A stretch of 64,000 nt of DNA from Paguma larvata (Eukaryota; Chordata; Mammalia; Carnivora; Viverridae). Positions 35,941 to 47,725 of this stretch are shown in pieces. Positions within the stretch are counted from its first letter, which is position 1; the number at the start of each line of letters is the position of its first letter. Location: NCBI GenBank assembly GCA_030068075.1, contig CM057826.1, forward strand, positions 95,841,804-95,905,803, in the 5' to 3' direction. Below the pieces are notes generated by a model. It was given only the letters and a program-made list of their open reading frames with translations. It did not search any database and had not been told where the DNA came from. The position numbers were made by a program, and so were the translations under genes.

Positions 35941-38900
35941 ACTAGGGTAAAGGGGGTTGTTTTCCCTTCAACCTTTGTGTATAGAAGCAGAAGGCAGGCT
36001 TAGTGTTAATATGTTAATGCCCAAATAACCAGGACCAGGGATTTCACATTTGGGGACAGAGTTCTTAGGCAAACAAACATTCATGTCTTAGCATCCCTCC
36101 ATTGAGAGACAACAGTAAGGAGCTGGCTGAGATTTCGGGTCCTTAGGTCCTGACCATTTCAACCTCTGCCATCAGAAGTAAAATTAAAAGACATTCACAC
36201 AAGTAATACATCACAGAAGGATGAGTGGGACAAGTACCGCTCATTGCAGGTACCATTTCCGGGAAATACAAGGAAAGCTACAGATTCTGCTGGGCATTAA
36301 ATCAGGCACAGATTAAGACAATGCCTCTGATCTAATCTCAGATTAAGAAATAATATTTTCCAAAGACATGTATGAAAAGATTTTTAGAAATAGTACAGGC
36401 TGATGTTAGAGTCATTTGGTGAAGAAAAGTTAACAAAACATGAACACAGGACAGATAAAAATCTTAACACGAAAATGACCAAGTAGTTTGTAAGATCCCA
36501 TTAGTGGTTTGGGTTGAGCAGAACACCTCAAGCTCTATTTTCTATCTCATTCATTCAATAGATGCAATAGATTATATAATGCAAGTATATTATATAAGCC
36601 CTTTCGATTTTTAATGTTTTCAAGACATCTATGTGCTTCAAGAGAAATTTTATCCACATGTTTCTGATTCACTTAATGAATCAAAATGTCATTTTGTAAG
36701 AACCATTTGATGTTCAAAAATACTCTTGATCTCCATTAATAATCCTGTTTTCTTTCAACCTATAGGTCTTGTTGTGTCTTTCCAGAAACCTGGATTTAGG
36801 TCTGAAGTCAGCACCCACCTAGTTCGAGCAGTTTTACAACTTGGCAAGATGCGTTTTACTGACTGAGTTTTGAAGAAGTGTCCTACTATCTACACACTTA
36901 CCCACACATTCTTTTGAGGATACTTTTTTTGGTCTCCCTTGCCAGGGCCATGTGTACTGATATTTGCTGTTGTTGTTCTTAGTGAGTATCTCTATTCAGC
37001 ATCTCATTTCATTTGGAAATTACTTCTTTCTCCTGTTTCAAACTTTTTTCTGCAAGTCCCCAAACCCCAAGTTCTGCTCTCGGTTTCCAAAGATCTTGCC
37101 ATTCTAGGCTCTTCTGTACTATCCACTTCTCATTTATGTAAGTTTCCCACTTGTAAACATCTGCCTTTACCCCAGGGTAGCCTTTCTTCTTCCTTGTTAA
37201 GTTACCCAAGGTTCTGCAGTTATCTTTCAGGTTGTTCTTTTATTCCCCTCCATTCTATCCATAGTACTTCAGAGAGAGAAAATCCACACAAGACCTACTA
37301 GTAATAAAACACATCTGTAGCAATTGGCATTCTTGCAGAAAGGGCCATGTGTTATTAGAAATACAGAGGAGCTTAGACATCTATTCTATGGACCCCAGTG
37401 CAGAGGACCATTTGAGACTATTCAAAACCTACCGACTTGGCTCAATACTCTGATTGCCCTATTCATAGCTCAGCCTCTTATTTTTTATTTGTTGATGAGA
37501 AGGAAATGAAAATTAATGAACCAATGATAAGCACTGCTTTGAAGACTTTGAAATATGTGGACATTTCAGCAAATGTCATTTTCATAAAATAAAAGTATGT
37601 GTAGTCTATATATTCTAAGTCAGAGCAGATGGTTTTAACAGACATCTGACTACAACAAATTCGCCTTCAGGATTCCCATTTTTTACCACATTGGTCCATT
37701 CAGTTTCTCACCCTCTCTATTCAGAAAGCAATTTTCCCAAGATGCTGAGTACTCCCCACCACAGCCTATTTGGGCTTGGATTCCTGTGGGAGATTCCAAC
37801 CCCTATTTAAAAAAATATACCATTCTCTCTTGCTCCCCTGAGACCTTCCTTTGGGGGAGAGGAGAGCTACCTGAGCCTAAGACTCAGAAAGTAAGGCAAA
37901 GATGCCTCAGCCCACTTATGAAATCATCATTTACAAAACACATTAAAATAAGGATCAAAAATAGGTCAAAGTCTAGAAATTAGAAGGGAGAGGGGAAAAA
38001 TACATCAGAGACCTCAGCTAAATAGTTGCCAAACGTGAGCACTAAGTTAAGCTCCAAGCCTCAAAGCAATAAGACGAAAAGGAGAGAAATGCTGTGTTTT
38101 AGAGTTTTCAGTATCTGATCAAAGAATCTTATGAGTTCTTTGGTAGGGACTTGTTTTCTCCTGGCAGTAAATTCTTGGAGCTTTCTGTTGAATGGATTTT
38201 TATATAAATGACAATGTAGACTAAAAGTGGTTTACTGAAGATGCAGAAATGATTTTCTTATAGTCACTTCTTACACTGACCTGCAATAAACACTGAGGGC
38301 AGACTGTTTATTAAATCATAACTCAGTGAAGATATTTCTTTGGGGAGTTGAAGCTAATGTGGTCCAGACCCATAACTTTCTGGTGATTTATCTTGACATA
38401 CAGATAGAACTCAGAGGGCTGGAGGAATGGATGCTTAGCATGACTCAGAGACACTCGCTTTCGAGAATTCACTGTTTTTACAGATCCTCAGGCAGAACCT
38501 GGAGATTTGTCCATGTGTTGGAAAGCAAAACGAGCCACGTGTTCTGATGCGCAGGTGTCAATGCTGACATTTTATCATGAGATAAGCATTTCTTAATATT
38601 GAGGGTAGGACTAGTCTGACTTGTCCTGGTTTTAGGCTAAAAATCCCATTTACTTATATAGTGAGGGGCCTATTTACCTTGGTCAAGTAATTATTTGACT
38701 AATTATCCCATTGAAACTTCAAACTTCCCACATAAAATAAGATTGGGTCAAATTTATGTTGTAAACCTTAAAGGCAGGTATCTGTTGCCATCATAAAATA
38801 ACCTACCTATGACACACTCGACGATAGCATTTTAAGCTGTTCTTCCTGTGAAAGCCTACAAAAGGTACCCTTGTTTGCTTATATGTCTTTCAGATGGAGA

Positions 38901-41258
38901 CCTCTTCAGCACCAGAGATGGTAGAGAAAACGTCAGTCTGCATGGTCTAAAGATAAGGAATTATATAAAATAATGTCTTTCCTTTGAAATCATGGACCAG
39001 AACAGAGGGTCAGCATTCAGAGGAGCTTTGTAGCTATTATTTTTAGCTTATAAAGATTCAAATCCCTGGGAAGTTACTGATTTGTATGAGCCTGATACAG
39101 GGTATTGGTCACTAGCAACACTGTGCAGACTCTACTTCTTGAGCATGAAAGCGTTGGGTGAGCTTATCACAGCCCATCAGCAAGCAGCACCCTAAAAGCC
39201 AGCCTCTGACAATGGCAACAATCACTAAGGTTCAGAAAAGAGGTGGCATCATAATGTCAGTGCTCCCCGTGGAACTCTGAAGCTAGTTGCTTCTCTACTC
39301 AGTCCAGGCTGAACGCCAAATAAGCTGCCAGTACCCGACATAGGGAAGTGAATGTTTGTAGAGTAAATAAATGGATGAATGCCAATTAGCATAAAGTCAA
39401 CAGAAATTCTGGGGCTGGAGCCAGTGATCTCAGCTTGATAACCATGCTGACAGGAGGTAAACTGTGACCCATGACTAAGGCAGACGGAGAAAGACATAAT
39501 GAAAATGGATCCTGAATTCCCAGCAGTTCAGAAGTGTGAGACCCTCCCGATTAAAAGAGAGAAGATCAGAGGACCAAATCATTTCATGGAATCTGTGCAC
39601 AGCTTCGATTAGGTACAGGTTGTCCTGATCGTAGGACCAGAAGAAGCCAGTGGCACTTCTCTATTCCACCTTCTCTTCCCAGCGAGACTCATCCCCCACC
39701 CCTTCCACTCTCATCTATAGACTGAGTGAGCAAAAGGAAAGAATCAGGCTAGTGGTTCTCAGAGCTTCAAGAAAATACAATCTTAGAGATTCAGATTCCA
39801 TTGGTTCAGGAAGACCATGGGCATTGGTAGTTTTTAACCATCCCCCCCTCCCCCAGTTATCTTAAAGTGTAGCAGGGGTTGCCAGCCACCATCCTGGTCA
39901 AACAATAAATCGTCCCTCACCTCTAGCATGTGCATGCTCCTTTGTGTGAATTGTTTGGGCACACATGAGCTGTCTCCTTTCCTTCCTTTGAGAAATCAGA
40001 AGGGTTGCATTCTCAGTTATGCTATTTACTTCCCCAGTATTACACAAGACTGCTTATCCAGAATGACTGAGGTTGGACTTATTTGCTATTAAGGATTTGT
40101 CTGGGGTTTACCTAGCATAACTTCATAAGAACACTGATTTTATCATGATATTTTTATTTTTATACAGTTATAAATTATGCTTTAAACTAGGTGTCACTAC
40201 CCCACTGTCATAAACTTTAGCCAATGATAAATACCCCAAACTAAAAATGAATGTTTAAAAAGACAAAATGTGCAAACTCCTAACTTATCAGTGAGGCTGC
40301 TGTAGTATCACTGCAGATTCAGCCATGACCCTCCTGATCCAGCCCATGGATCACACCTTCCTCCTGCACCACCCCTGGCCCCCATCATCCCTCAATTATT
40401 TCAAAGGCATTCTTATTTTAAAAAATGGTTTAGCATTTAAAAAACCTTTTAAAATTCTGTGGTTTGTAAGCCTTTTGGGGATTCTGATTCTCAGAACTTC
40501 CCTTGTTTTTCCAGGCAAATTAAGGAAGTAGGGAGAAGGGGTCTCTCCTGAGCAGTGGAGAGAAGGGGACACTGACTGAGATACTTCCAGACAGTTCCAT
40601 GGGATTATATTCCTTCTGTCTTTATTTTCCTTAAGTAAAAAGTCCTCAATCTTCTAGTCCATTAAAAACTTGCCATGTGCAATTGTGTCTTCCTTAATGA
40701 TCTTCCCCAAACGTGTTAAAGAGAGAAAGGTCATTCGTAGGATTGACCAGTTAACATTTTCAAACAATACAACTAAATTCTAAAAATACTTCCAAAACAA
40801 GAACTCTGTGCTCACATTAGAAATTTGAACAAAGCTCTTCAGGAAATTCTAGATGAGTTCATTCAAAAGATAGTGAGATAGAGAAATCATTCATCTCCTT
40901 TCATAGGTAAGCGACATGATTGCATTCTTTAATACAACATTTTTAGATGAAAGAGGTTTTAATTCAGATAATGCAACCTTTATCAAGTATATTCTATAAA
41001 AGCTGGCAGTCCAAAGCTGGTTTCTAGGCCCTGCCTGGCTTGCATCCTTTGTTCCCCATGCCGCAGGATCAGTACAGGGACAAGACAGAATGAATGCGTT
41101 AATGCCCCCACCTAGAACATTTGGTTGCATCATACTGGTTAGTGGGTGAACATGACCCTGTAGACCAAATTATAATAAAAGTAATTCTTCTTTGCTCCCC
41201 TTTATAGAAGTGTGGCAGAGACTGTCTAGCTGGCCATTAGACCTCCTACTCCTTCCTC

Positions 41259-41294
<36 letters not shown>

Positions 41295-42039
41295 TTGTGG
41301 AGTTTAGTGTGGCTATGTGATCTATTCCTGACCAGTGAATTTGAGGCAAAAGTGGTAAGTGCCCCTTCCAGGCCTCACTTATTATAACCCTCCTGTGTGT
41401 GATTCTCTATGCTTTTCCCTCTTATTGGTTACCTTAAAAATCACATCTGATGATTGCAGAAACACAGATTGGAAGGTACCTGCGCCACTGAGTCACTACT
41501 TGCAAGAGAGTGGTCTACTAACAAAGAATACTTGTTTTAAAATGTATTTGAGCAAGAGAGAAATTATCATGAGTAGAGTCACTATAAGTAGGGGGTTTAT
41601 CTATGATAGCAACAGGAGTTATCCTGTTATCACATAGAATTCTTTTCTGGGGATATTCTTGGTTTCTCCAAGCCCCTGAGGACTAGCGTCCTGCATCGCC
41701 CTTACCAGTTGTCTTCTCGCCTTGGATCCCTTCCCTGATCCCCACCTGAAAGACCAGCCCTGACATCTCCTGTCTGCATGCTAAACTCCCATCTGGCCCG
41801 CCAAGGACCTCCTACCTTTGAATTTCCTCATCACTGGACTGAGCTTCCCTGGTGGGGGTGATAGCTCAGTATTTCCTTGCCTTCTCTTCAGATTTCTTGC
41901 CCCATCTCACTACCTATAAACTTGAACTCTCCTGTCAATTGGTATCCCCTCACTCTCTTGGTATGTTTGTGTCCTGGCTCTGCCCCTCCCAGACTGCTTC
42001 CTTTGACCACTGATAGACACCTTCTGCCCAAGCTCTAGG
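35941..42039. other. long stretch with little recognisable content
   Basis: About 6 kb without a gene. A weak MER5-like fragment may lie at 39747-39840 ('ctagtggttctcagagcttc'). An AT-rich inverted repeat lies at 36572-36597. A (CA)n tract is listed separately. A 120-codon frame (36939-37301, +) and a 61-codon frame ending in a hydrophobic run (37324-37509, +) resemble nothing I know. Confidence 0.5.
41262..41289. repeat. (CA)14 microsatellite
   Basis: An uninterrupted run of 14 CA units, long enough to vary in length between individuals. Confidence 0.95.
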
Positions 42040-42127
42040 CCAGTGGTTCTCAAAGGGTGGTTCCTGGAGTCACAGCATCAGCATCACCTTGGAGCTTGGT
42101 AGAAATTCAAATTCTCAGGCCCCAGCC
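42040..42127. mobile_element. MER5B-like hAT element, 5' half
   Basis: 'ccagtggttctcaaagggtggttcctggagtcacagcatcagcatcaccttggagcttggtagaaattcaaattctcaggcccca' is a clear 5' half. The 3' half is absent. Confidence 0.8.
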
Positions 42128-42229
42128 TCTCTCTCTGTGTTCACCAGTTCTCTTGTCTAATCAGTCTTTAATGGGCTGAGGAAGTGTTGACTCTGTTTGG
42201 GCTATAATGAACCCTGCCAACTATTCATC

Positions 42230-42522
42230 TTTTTACTGTCTCCATAGTTTTGCCTTTTCCACAATGATATAAAGTTGGAATTATACACTATGTAGCTTTT
42301 TCAGAATACCTGTTTTTACCTAGCAAAATGCATTTAATATCCATTTCTTTTTACAGATAGTTCATTTTCTTTTGGCACTAAATAATATTCCATCATCTGA
42401 ATGTACAATGGCTTATTTGTCCATTTGCTTACTGAAGGATATCTTGGTTGCTTTTAGGTTTTGGCAATTATAAATAATGCTGCTGTAAACATCTATGTGC
42501 CAGTTTCTCGGCCTTGACAAGT
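42230..42522 (-). mobile_element. old L1 3' UTR fragment, reverse orientation
   Basis: 'ctccatagttttgccttttcc', 'aaataatattccatcatctgaatg', 'ttatttgtccatttgcttactgaaggatatcttggttgcttttagg', 'ggcaattataaataatgctgctgtaaacatctatgtg' is the reverse complement of the typical L1M 3' UTR. Confidence 0.8.
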
Positions 42523-43075
42523 GATTCTTCATCATTTTTCTGATGCAATACACACAACAGATGGCATTCATAATGAGCTATGAGCAGGTGCATAAGATAG
42601 GATCCACTCTAACAGGAAACTCAAAGTAACAGAGGCTTAACAGGAACAATGTCTTTCTCTCCATCATGATACAGATCTCTACACCTAGTTCTCAAGTTCA
42701 GGAAAAGCTCCATGGCCATCACTAACCCAGAGCCCCTCTATCTTTACACTCTACCGTCCTGAGTGTGTTTTCTATTCTAAGGTCATCTCATGATGAGGTG
42801 GAGATCCAACCACTGCATCCACTGTATAGACAACAGGAAGAAGGATTCCAAAGTAAGACCCAAGGGTTCCCTCCCAGTTAAGCCAGTTCCCTTTAAGTAA
42901 CCTTTTTGCAAGTCCCAGACACTATTTTCTTTCTATTTCATTAGCCGGAACTTAGTCATAAGGCCACATTAGCCAGAAGAAAGGTTGGGCATCTTGATGC
43001 CCCAAGTAAGACACAAGTTTTACGGGAAAGAGAGACTGGAAGAAAGCAGCTAGGTCTGTTTCAGCTAGGGTTATT
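42523..43075. other. unassigned sequence, possibly one old repeat
   Basis: 'tcattagccggaacttagtcataaggccac' recalls the end of an old mammalian repeat whose name I cannot fix. The stretch 42590-43010 may be one copy. No gene is seen. Confidence 0.4.
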
Positions 43076-45441
43076 TGGGTATACCTGGTTTTCATGAACT
43101 TTTCTTTACTGTGCTTTGTATACATGATTTTTTTTATATATAGATTGAAGGTTTGTGTTTTGAGCAAGTCTCTCAGTACCATTTTTACAATAGCATTTGT
43201 TCATTCATGTCTCCTTATCACACATGTTGGTAATTCTCACAATATTTAAAACTTTTTTATTACTATGATATTTGTTATGGTGATCTGTGATGTTACTATT
43301 GTGATCGTTTTGCGGTAACATGAGCCACAACTGTGTAAAATTAATCAATAAATGTTGTGTGTGTTCTGACTGCTCCACCAACTGGCCATTTCCCCATCTC
43401 TCTCTCCCTCTCCTCAAGGCCTCCCAATTCCCTGAGACACAACAATATTGAAATTAATCCAGTGAATAACTCTACAGGGCCCTCTAAATATTCAAGTGAA
43501 AGGAAGAGTCACATGTCTCTCACTTTAAATCAAAAGCTAGAAATGATTAAGCTTAGTGAAGAAGGCATGTCAAAAGTGAAGAAAGGCTGAAAGCTAGGCC
43601 TCTTGCATGAAACAGTTAGTCAAACTATGAATGCAAAGGAAAAGTTCTTAAAGGAAAGGAAAAGTGCTCTTCCAGTGACCACACAAATAACAAAGTAAAA
43701 CAGCCTTATTTCTGATACAGAGAAACTTTTAGTGGTTTAGAGACAAGATCAAATCAGACACGACCTTCCCTTAATCCAAAACCTAAACCCAGAGCAAAGC
43801 CCTTATTCTCTTCAATTTTATGAGGGCTGAGAGAGGTGAGGAAGCTGCAGACAAAACGTTTGAAGCTAGAAGAGGTTGATTCATGAGGTTTAAGGAAAAA
43901 AAAATCTGTCTCCATAACATACAAGTGCAAGGTGAAGCACCAAGTGCTGGTGCAGAAGTGCAGCTAGGTATTCAGAAGATCCAGCTAAGATGATTCATGA
44001 AGGTGGCTACACCAAACAAGAGATGTTTAGATTTTGAATTTTCGGCAACCTTCTATCGGAAGATGTCGTCTAGGACTTTCATAGCTGCAGAGGAGAAGTC
44101 AATGTCTGGCTTTAAAGCTTCAAAGGACAGGCTGACTCTCCTATTAGGGGCTAATGCAGCTGGTGACTTTAAGTTGAAGTCAGTGCTCATTTACCATTCT
44201 CAAAATCCTAGGGCCCTTTAAGAATTATGCTGAATTTCCTCTGCCTGCACTCTATATATGGAGCAACAAGGCCTAGATGACAGCACATCTGTTTAAAGCA
44301 CAGTTTACTGAATATCTTAAGCCCACTGTTGAGAACTACTACTCAGACAAAGAGATTCCTTTCAAAATGTCCCTGCTTATTCACAGTGCTCCTGGTGACC
44401 CAAGAACTCTGATGGAGATGCACAAGATTGTTGTTTTCATGCCTGCTAATACCACAATTCATTCTGTAGCCCATGGATCAAGGAGTAATTTCAAATTTCA
44501 AGTCTCATTATTAAAGGAATATATTTTGTAAGGCTACAACTACCATACATAGTGATACCTCTATGGTTCTGATCAAAGTCCACTGAAAATTTTCTGGAAG
44601 GGATTCACAATTCTAGATGCCATTAAGGACATTTGTGATTCATGGGGAGAGGTCAAAATATCAGCATTAACAGAAGTTTGGAAGAAGCTGATTCCAGCCC
44701 TCACGGACACCTTTGAGAGGTTCAAGACTTAAGTGGAGGAAGTAACTGCAGATGTGGTGGAAAGAGTGAGAGAACTAGAATTAGAAGTGGAGCCTGAAGA
44801 TAGGACTGAATTGCTGCAATCTCATGATACGACTTCAATAGATGAGGAGTTGTCGCATACGAATGAGCAAAGAAAGTGGTTTCAGGAGATGGAATCTACT
44901 CCAGGTAAAGTTGCTGTGAAGACTGTTGAAATGGCAACAAAGGATTTAGAATGACATAACCTTACTTGATAAAACAGTGGCAGGATTTGAGAGGACTGAC
45001 TCCAATTTTGAAAGAATTTCTACTGTGGGTAAAATGCTATCAAACAGTGTCGCATACAATAGAGAAATGATTCATGAAAGGAAGAATCCACTGATGTAGT
45101 AAACTTGTTTTGTCTCCTTTAAGAAACTGCCACAGGCACCCCAGTCTTCAGCAACCACCAACATAGAGGCAAGACCCTCTTCCATCAGCAAAAAGATTAC
45201 AAGTTGCTGAAAGCTGAGATGATGGTTAGCATTTTTTAGCAATCAAGTATTTTTTAGTGAAAGTACATACATTGGTTTTTTTTAGACATAATTCCACACA
45301 CTTAAGAGACAACAGTGGAGTGTAAGCATAACTTTTATATGCACTGAGAAACGAAAAAATTCATTTGACTTGCTTTACTGCAATATTTGCTCTATTGCAG
45401 TGGTCTGGAACAAAACCCACAGGATCTACAAGGTATGCTTA
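43076..45441 (+). mobile_element. Tigger1 DNA transposon, near full length, inactive
   Basis: A pogo-superfamily element about 2.37 kb long, close to the usual Tigger1 length of about 2.4 kb. The 5' end reads 'tgggtatacctggtttt' and the 3' end reads 'aaggtatgctta', which are decayed copies of the Tigger terminal inverted repeat; TA follows the 3' end, as expected of the target site. In between are the Tigger1 5' leader, a broken transposase and the A/T-rich 3' region ('tatgcactgagaaacgaaaaaattc', 'gcagtggtctggaacaaaaccc'). No other repeat interrupts it. Confidence 0.9.
43475..45205 (+). pseudogene. Tigger1 transposase remnant
   Basis: Four open pieces of one ancestral protein remain, in three frames. 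The piece ending at 43590 carries the N-terminal CENP-B-like helix-turn-helix start (LTLNQKLEMIKLSEEGMSK). The piece at 43997-44221 covers the front of the DDE domain. The piece at 44277-44531 covers its middle (VVFMPANTT) and the piece at 44733-44954 the acidic C-terminal part. The usual ATG at about 43475 is lost. In the DDE core the 'VDET' block reads EFSA and the 'LLIDNAPGHP' block reads [10 protein letters not shown], so the expected first and second catalytic aspartates are replaced. Frameshifts and stops separate the pieces. In living hosts this family cuts and pastes DNA at TA sites; this copy cannot. Confidence 0.9.
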
Positions 45442-45894
45442 TATGTATATGTAATACCAAAGTACTAACACCAACTCCTCTTTTTCTTCTCCTCAGGTAA
45501 GTAAATGAATCTGAGAGGAAAAGGGCCCACCTCAAGTCTGCTTTAGTTGTTTGTTTAAAAATAAACCATTTGCACACTTGGGGGCTTTGTACTATTTTGT
45601 GGATGTACCTCAGAACCCACTGGAATTTATCAAGGTGTTGTGAAATTAAGACTAAGAACACTGTCTATATAAAATAGGAAGCTGGGTCTGTAAAAACAAA
45701 GAATGAGCTGGGATAGAAGAAAAAAGTGACAGGATGGATTTTACACTAGACATGTATCTTTTATGTGAAAAGAAATGATAATTACTTGGAGGCTTCTCCT
45801 AGGAATGTCAGCAATATGGTTGTGGTGGTTGTAATGGAGAATCTCTAACTAAACACACTCGGTTTTGGAGGCTCTCCCGTGTGTGGAATGGCAC
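45442..45894. other. unassigned non-coding sequence
   Basis: Lies between Tigger1 and an MLT1 LTR; no gene or named repeat. Confidence 0.5.
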
Positions 45895-46366
45895 CAAATG
45901 TGGTCGCTGGTGACTTGAGTAACCAACACCAGATCAACCCCCTGGAATTGATGCCTTTGGGTCATCCCCTCCCTTGATTCTGGATTGCCCTGTGCCCACT
46001 GTAACCAGAAGTGAACCTGTGCCAGTGACCTGACTAGTTTTAAGAAGGCCTGGAAGTTTCTATTTTTGCTTCTCGAATATCCTGAGCTGCCATGTGAGAA
46101 GTCTGGCTACACGGCTGGAGAAACCACATGGGGAGATTCAGAGAAGAGGCCACAGGGAAATGAAAAACCCTGGGACTATAAGAAGAGAGACAGGAAGTCC
46201 AGGAGTCCCAGCCTTCAGCAAAGTCCAGACCTTACCTTCTCTGCCAGCTGATTGCAACCACATCATAACCACCCACAAGCCCATATTGAATAATTATGAG
46301 AAATAAAATGGTTGTTGTTTTAAGTCACTACATTTTGGGTTAGTACCTAACAATAAGTGACTAAAA
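45895..46366 (+). mobile_element. MLT1-type MaLR solo LTR
   Basis: 'cccttgattctggattgccctgtg', 'ctgagctgccatgtgagaagtctggc', 'ctggagaaaccacatggggagat', 'ctgccagctgattgcaac', and the end 'gagaaataaaatggttgttgttttaagtcactacattttggg' follow the MLT1 class in sense orientation. The polyadenylation signal AATAAA is near 46303. No internal part is attached. Confidence 0.75.
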
Positions 46367-47547
46367 CACCATCGCCTACCTCCCCAATACATCTGTGAGC
46401 TGGAGATGGAACACTGGCTGATGTGGCTGCAAAAGCCTGTGCCCAACTGTCATGGCTGCCCAAACAGCCCTGACTGGCCTCTGCTACCACAGCCAAGAAA
46501 GTCAGTGCCTTCTGGACTCCTCCAACCTCCCATGAGGACCACTCCCTAAATCCATAGCCCTGAAATTCCCCCTCTTCTAGGACCCTTCTCCTGACTCGTT
46601 CAGGCCAACTGGAAACATTTCTGACAGGAGCACCCCTACCCTTCCTCCTCATTCAGTTTCCCAAAAGAAGTTCATGCCACCTCATCTTTGGAACCCCATT
46701 AGAAAAGCTAGTCCAGTGTGTGTTTGTGCATGCATTAGGGACTCCTAACTGCAAATGGATCAAGTCTTATTCTAGACCGTGGCCAGAAAAATGAGTTCCT
46801 GGCATCTCCAATTGGAATCTGGAACAGATTTTCCAATAAAAAGTAGTATTATAGGTGATTTTAGGTTCTGTGGTAATATTAGAACTATAGTTCTGCTTCG
46901 GTCCTGGTTAAATAGATATTTAGGAGCTGCCCTGGGAACATAATTACCTTTTACAACACTGTCCTAATGAGAAACAAGATCCAAATGACTTTCTTAAGAT
47001 TGAATTTTTGGAAGCAACCTGAGTTTAAGTTGGTAACTCTCATTCTATATTGAGCACCAATTATATGGTAGATGCTGTGGAGTAAGTAGGAGGAAAAAGT
47101 AATACTGTGACCTCTTCCCAAGAAGTTATAGTTTGCTTGGGAGATATAACACATGAGAAACAACAACAAGCAAAATAGTCTATAAGCAGTTCCAAATTTA
47201 CGTGAGAATGACCAGTAAGCTCCCTTCTAGGTTGCAAAATTAAGCCCCAAAGTTATCCTTCCTGATGTTTATTTACATCAGCTTCCAAACACCTGTTTCG
47301 AGAGGTCTTGTGGACACATGCTCTTCATAATTGCCCACATGCTGTTTCCTGTTAATAGGAAAAGTACAGGGAGGTATAGGAGGTACCTGTACTCAGCAGG
47401 GTATTTAATAACAAGAATAGGCTATTTAGTAATGAGAATTCTGGAGCTTGGGAATTAACTATAGGAGGGCAACAGCCTGGTGGCTGGACAGAAACCCAGG
47501 GCTCCTTACCACTGGCCTCACAAAGGGCCAACAAAGAGGACCCACCA
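46367..47547. other. unassigned non-coding sequence
   Basis: No gene or named repeat. A 101-codon frame (46347-46652, -) starts near the LTR and has no domain I recognise. Confidence 0.5.
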
Positions 47548-47725
47548 CTGTGCTTCTCAGTATGTGGTCTGTGAACACCTTTATTGAAGTCATTTGGGGG
47601 GGAGGGTTGGCACTTACTAAAAATACTGATTCTTTGGAAACAACCCAGATCTTGCAGTAAGACTTGGGTACCTACGTTATTGATAAACTCTCTAGCTGGT
47701 TCTTAGGCTGATGCAGGTTTGAAGC
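47548..47725. mobile_element. MER5/MER58-type hAT element
   Basis: 'tgcttctcagtatgtggtctgtgaacacc', 'aaaatactgattctttgg', 'cttgcagtaagacttgggtacc', 'ctctctagctggttcttaggctgatgcaggtttgaagc' covers most of an element, strongly diverged. Confidence 0.6.

Noticed and set aside
37324..37509. 61-codon frame ending in a hydrophobic stretch and RRK, like a tiny tail-anchored protein
   Set aside because: No promoter, no homology known to me, and short frames like this are expected by chance in 64 kb.
44277..44531. Tigger transposase piece as a domesticated host gene
   Set aside because: Frameshifts, stops and loss of catalytic residues leave no continuous frame.
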